Source of the DNA: Adhaeribacter terrigena
GTDB taxonomy: Bacteria > Bacteroidota > Bacteroidia > Cytophagales > Hymenobacteraceae
Reading direction: 5' to 3'
Assembly: GCF_016623615.1 (NCBI RefSeq)
Contig: NZ_JAEHFX010000004.1
Coordinates: forward strand, 1-64,000
Length of the DNA stretch: 64,000 bases
Shown piece by piece: positions 62,000-64,000 of this stretch. Each line of letters starts with the position of its first letter. Position 1 is the first letter of the stretch. The position numbers and the translations under genes are program-made. The notes under the pieces are model-generated. The model was not told the origin of the DNA. It saw nothing but the letters and a program-made list of their open reading frames with translations, and searched no databases.

Positions 62000-62779
62000 T
62001 TACTCGCCGGTAAAAGCGGGTTTGCGTTTTTCGTTGAAAGCAGTTACGCCTTCTTTATAATCTTTGGAGTTGCCGGCAATCTTCTGGCAGTGCGCTTCGT
62101 AATCGAGCATTTCGTCTAAAGAAGAATTAAAGCTTTTGTTCAGCATTTTCTTCATTAAACCAATGGCTTTGGTTGGCGCCACAGCGTAGCGCTGGGCCAG
62201 TTCGTTTACAGCAGCATCTAATTCTTCCGGGGCAACAACTTTGTTAACCATGCCTAAAGCAAGTGCTTCTTCGGCTTTTACTTTGCTGCCCAGCGTGCTC
62301 AGTTCAAAGGCTTTCATGGAACCTACAATGCGCGGCAAAAAGTAAGACGAACCGGAATCGAGCACCAGTCCTACGTTCACAAAAACTTCAATTAAACTGG
62401 CTTCGGTAGAGGCTACAATAAGATCAGATGCTAAAGCCAGAGAGCAGCCAGCGCCGGCGGCAACCCCGTTCAGTTTGCAGATAATAGGCTTTGGTAAATT
62501 GCGCATGGCCCGGATGATCGGATTGTAGCGTTTTTCCAGGCTTTCGGAAAGGTCACGTTTGTCAGCACTGGCAATGGCTTTCAGATCCTGACCGGAGCAG
62601 AAGGCTTTGCCGGCGCCGGTTAAAATTACCACGCGCACATTGGCATCGCGGGTTACCTGCTTTAAAGCATCCTGCAGCTCGTAGCTTTGCTTGTCGTTAA
62701 AGGCGTTGAATACATCAGGGCGGTTCAGCGTGATGGTGGCAATTCCGTTTTCGACGGTATATAAGAGGCATTCGTACAT
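62000..62779 (-). CDS. enoyl-CoA hydratase/isomerase family protein (PaaG-like)
   Basis: 259 residues. Crotonase fold with LNRPDVFNAFNDKQSYELQD, VILTGAGKAFCSGQDL (oxyanion-hole block) and GVAAGAGCSLALASDLIVAS. The nearest match is the PaaG group that isomerises 2-(1,2-epoxy-dihydrophenyl)acetyl-CoA in phenylacetate breakdown, but no other paa genes are present, so fatty-acid type activity is also possible. Stands alone between spacers. Confidence 0.85.
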   Translation of the reverse strand: MYECLLYTVENGIATITLNRPDVFNAFNDKQSYELQDALKQVTRDANVRVVILTGAGKAFCSGQDLKAIASADKRDLSESLEKRYNPIIRAMRNLPKPIICKLNGVAAGAGCSLALASDLIVASTEASLIEVFVNVGLVLDSGSSYFLPRIVGSMKAFELSTLGSKVKAEEALALGMVNKVVAPEELDAAVNELAQRYAVAPTKAIGLMKKMLNKSFNSSLDEMLDYEAHCQKIAGNSKDYKEGVTAFNEKRKPAFTGE

Positions 62780-62881
62780 GGTTTCAGATTTAAGAGTTCA
62801 GCTTCAAAAATAGAAGTTTAAGCCCGGTTGCACAAATCGACTTTTGCGGGCCTAAACCATAGCGTTTTGCCGTAAAAAAAT

Positions 62882-62911
62882 AACCCGGCCAGGAAAGCTC
62901 CGGGCCGGGTT
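62882..62911 (-). terminator. terminator of the lipoprotein gene at 62937
   Basis: AACCCGGCC (62882-62890) pairs with GGCCGGGTT (62903-62911); minus-strand ATTTTTTT follows. Confidence 0.82.
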
Positions 62912-62936
62912 AAGAGAAAAAGATGAATGTTTAAGC

Positions 62937-63767
62937 TTAGTTGCAGTTGTATGATATAGTAGTGATATCCGGAGAAGAACCGGTATAGTTCACTGTAATT
63001 TTGGTTGGAAAACCTTCGGCATTGTATTCATAAGAATAGGTATAGATGCTTGGGGTACCTGTGCCGCTTGGATCTGTATAAACTTCTCTGGTTACATTAT
63101 GCTCCGAAATAAATTCATCGTCGAAAGCTACGCCCAGTAAAAGTTGTGGACTCTTTTTGTCGTCGAAGGTGTAATCAGCGGTGGATGCATGCTCTACTGT
63201 GCCGTCTCCGTCCCTGTCGTAATAAGACATTTCGCGGGCAGTGTTAGCAGAAGGGTAAGAGTAAGTGGAATATTCCTCAATCACTGAAAGAGAAGCGTCT
63301 CCGTAATAATTTTTTTTGATCAAGCGCTTATTGGAATCGTATTCATAAGTAATAATATCATCCAGCACTACACTTGTGCCATTATTGTAAAAACTTTCAC
63401 GTTTGGTCAGGCGGCCATCATTGTTATAGGTGTAAAGGCTATACTCTTCCATCTTGGTGCCTTCCCACTCTATGCTTTTAGAAATGTAACCGGCCGCATT
63501 GTATTCATAAGTGTCGTAATAAGTATCGAGCACGCCATTATCTTTGTAAGATTGTTTAATAAGCCGGCGCTGGCTGTCGTATTCGAAAATAGTTTCATCT
63601 CCGTCGTCTTCCATTGCATTGGTAATGCGGCACTTCTGATTAGAAGGGTTTCCCGGATTGTTTGGGTTGTTCGGGGTGGCCGTTTTGTCGTCGTCTTTGC
63701 CGCAGGAGAAAAGCACGAGGGCGCTAAGGGCAAGCGCAAGGAAGTTTTTAGTAGTAAATCTGGTCAT
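62937..63767 (-). CDS. lipoprotein with YD/Rhs-like repeats
   Basis: 276 residues; lipobox LFSC (Cys at 22), then GKDDDKTATPNNPNNPGNP linker. The rest is made of YD-type repeats (EYDSQRRLIKQSYKDNG, EYNAAGYISKSIEWEG, YTYNNDGRLTKRESFYNNG, EYDSNKRLIKKNYYG), the beta-strand/turn unit also found in Rhs and teneurin proteins, here without a toxin tip. Cell-surface or periplasmic. No partner gene is adjacent. Confidence 0.8.
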   Translation of the reverse strand: MTRFTTKNFLALALSALVLFSCGKDDDKTATPNNPNNPGNPSNQKCRITNAMEDDGDETIFEYDSQRRLIKQSYKDNGVLDTYYDTYEYNAAGYISKSIEWEGTKMEEYSLYTYNNDGRLTKRESFYNNGTSVVLDDIITYEYDSNKRLIKKNYYGDASLSVIEEYSTYSYPSANTAREMSYYDRDGDGTVEHASTADYTFDDKKSPQLLLGVAFDDEFISEHNVTREVYTDPSGTGTPSIYTYSYEYNAEGFPTKITVNYTGSSPDITTISYNCN

Positions 63768-63938
63768 TTGGCGTAGTTAAAATTATATCCGGTGGCAAAA
63801 CTACCATTCCGTAACAACTTTGCCAATACCCAGAAACCGGTATTTGGCGAACGCCGGAAAATCTAAGGTAAAAGATTAACAAGGGGTTTGGGTTCGGGTT
63901 ATATGTCCGGAAGCCTGGCATTTTTTTGGGAAGATTTC

Positions 63939-64000
63939 CTAAAACTGATAACCGGCCGAGACCTGGATATTGCGGTTCCGTAAAACGGCAGCGCTGTTTT
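63939..64000 (-). CDS. C-terminal end of a likely outer-membrane protein (partial)
   Basis: Reading leftwards from the window edge, the frame gives NSAAVLRNRNIQVSAGYQF and a stop at 63939. Ending in an aromatic Phe after an alternating beta-strand is the usual C terminus of an outer-membrane beta-barrel. Most of the gene is beyond the window. Confidence 0.5.
   Translation of the reverse strand, partial: NSAAVLRNRNIQVSAGYQF

Overview
The window looks like chromosomal DNA of a Bacteroidota bacterium, most likely a cytophagalean of the Hymenobacteraceae type. This is inferred from two proteins ending in type IX secretion sorting domains, many lipoproteins with Cys right after a short leader, a YpdA-type bacillithiol reductase, promoter boxes of the TAnnTTTG type and weak ribosome-binding sites. 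No rRNA, tRNA, CRISPR array, transposase or phage gene was found.

Region 1 (1-7860) is unlike the rest. It is visibly AT-rich and holds eleven complete one-gene units plus one cut by the window edge, all reading leftwards. They are separated by imperfect palindromes that begin nnnnAAC and end GTTnnnn. In every unit the 7-base box at one end is the reverse complement of the box at the other end (10 of 11 perfect, one 6/7), while the box differs from unit to unit. This is the signature of integron gene cassettes with attC sites. No integrase is present, so the locus is an integron-integrase-less cassette cluster (CALIN) or the distal part of an integron. Eight of eleven cargo proteins are predicted exported lipoproteins or secreted proteins. 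A thirteenth cassette, carrying two genes, sits alone at 31667-32291. Its attC is close to that of the cassette at 7391-7825, and both are preceded by the same attI-like hairpin element ending ATATACAGTAGTT.

Region 2 (8.2-25.8 kb) carries an EcsC-family protein, cyanophycinase, RlpA, dGTPase, two tandem protease-propeptide-like lipoproteins, a BlaI/BlaR1-type regulator pair with three 16-bp operators, two GT-C glycosyltransferase paralogues and a MacB/FtsX-type permease. Region 3 (25.8-34.9 kb) has a repeat-rich spacer, MgtE, a thioredoxin-fold protein, IspD, a lipoprotein, a CPBP protease, the solitary cassette, QueA and a second ABC permease. Region 4 (35-45.3 kb) has a large type IX-secreted protein, a LOG-family protein, a PAS histidine kinase with its receiver, MmcQ/YjbR, TPR, LprI and DUF1275 proteins and YpdA. 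Region 5 (45.5-52.3 kb) is a TetR - TolC - adaptor - RND pump efflux operon. Region 6 (52.5-64 kb) holds a pseudouridine synthase, UvrA, a subtilisin-like type IX protease, a DUF4142 lipoprotein, an enoyl-CoA hydratase and further lipoproteins.

The spacers outside the cassette array carry two repeat families of interest. One is a roughly 30-bp non-palindromic element (AAAACGCTATGG, then TTTTnGGCTGAAAAAGT) with more than 30 copies, often touching a stop codon or built into a terminator, and absent from the cassette array. The other is a roughly 200-bp repeat in two copies that folds as a branched hairpin structure with compensatory base changes between copies.
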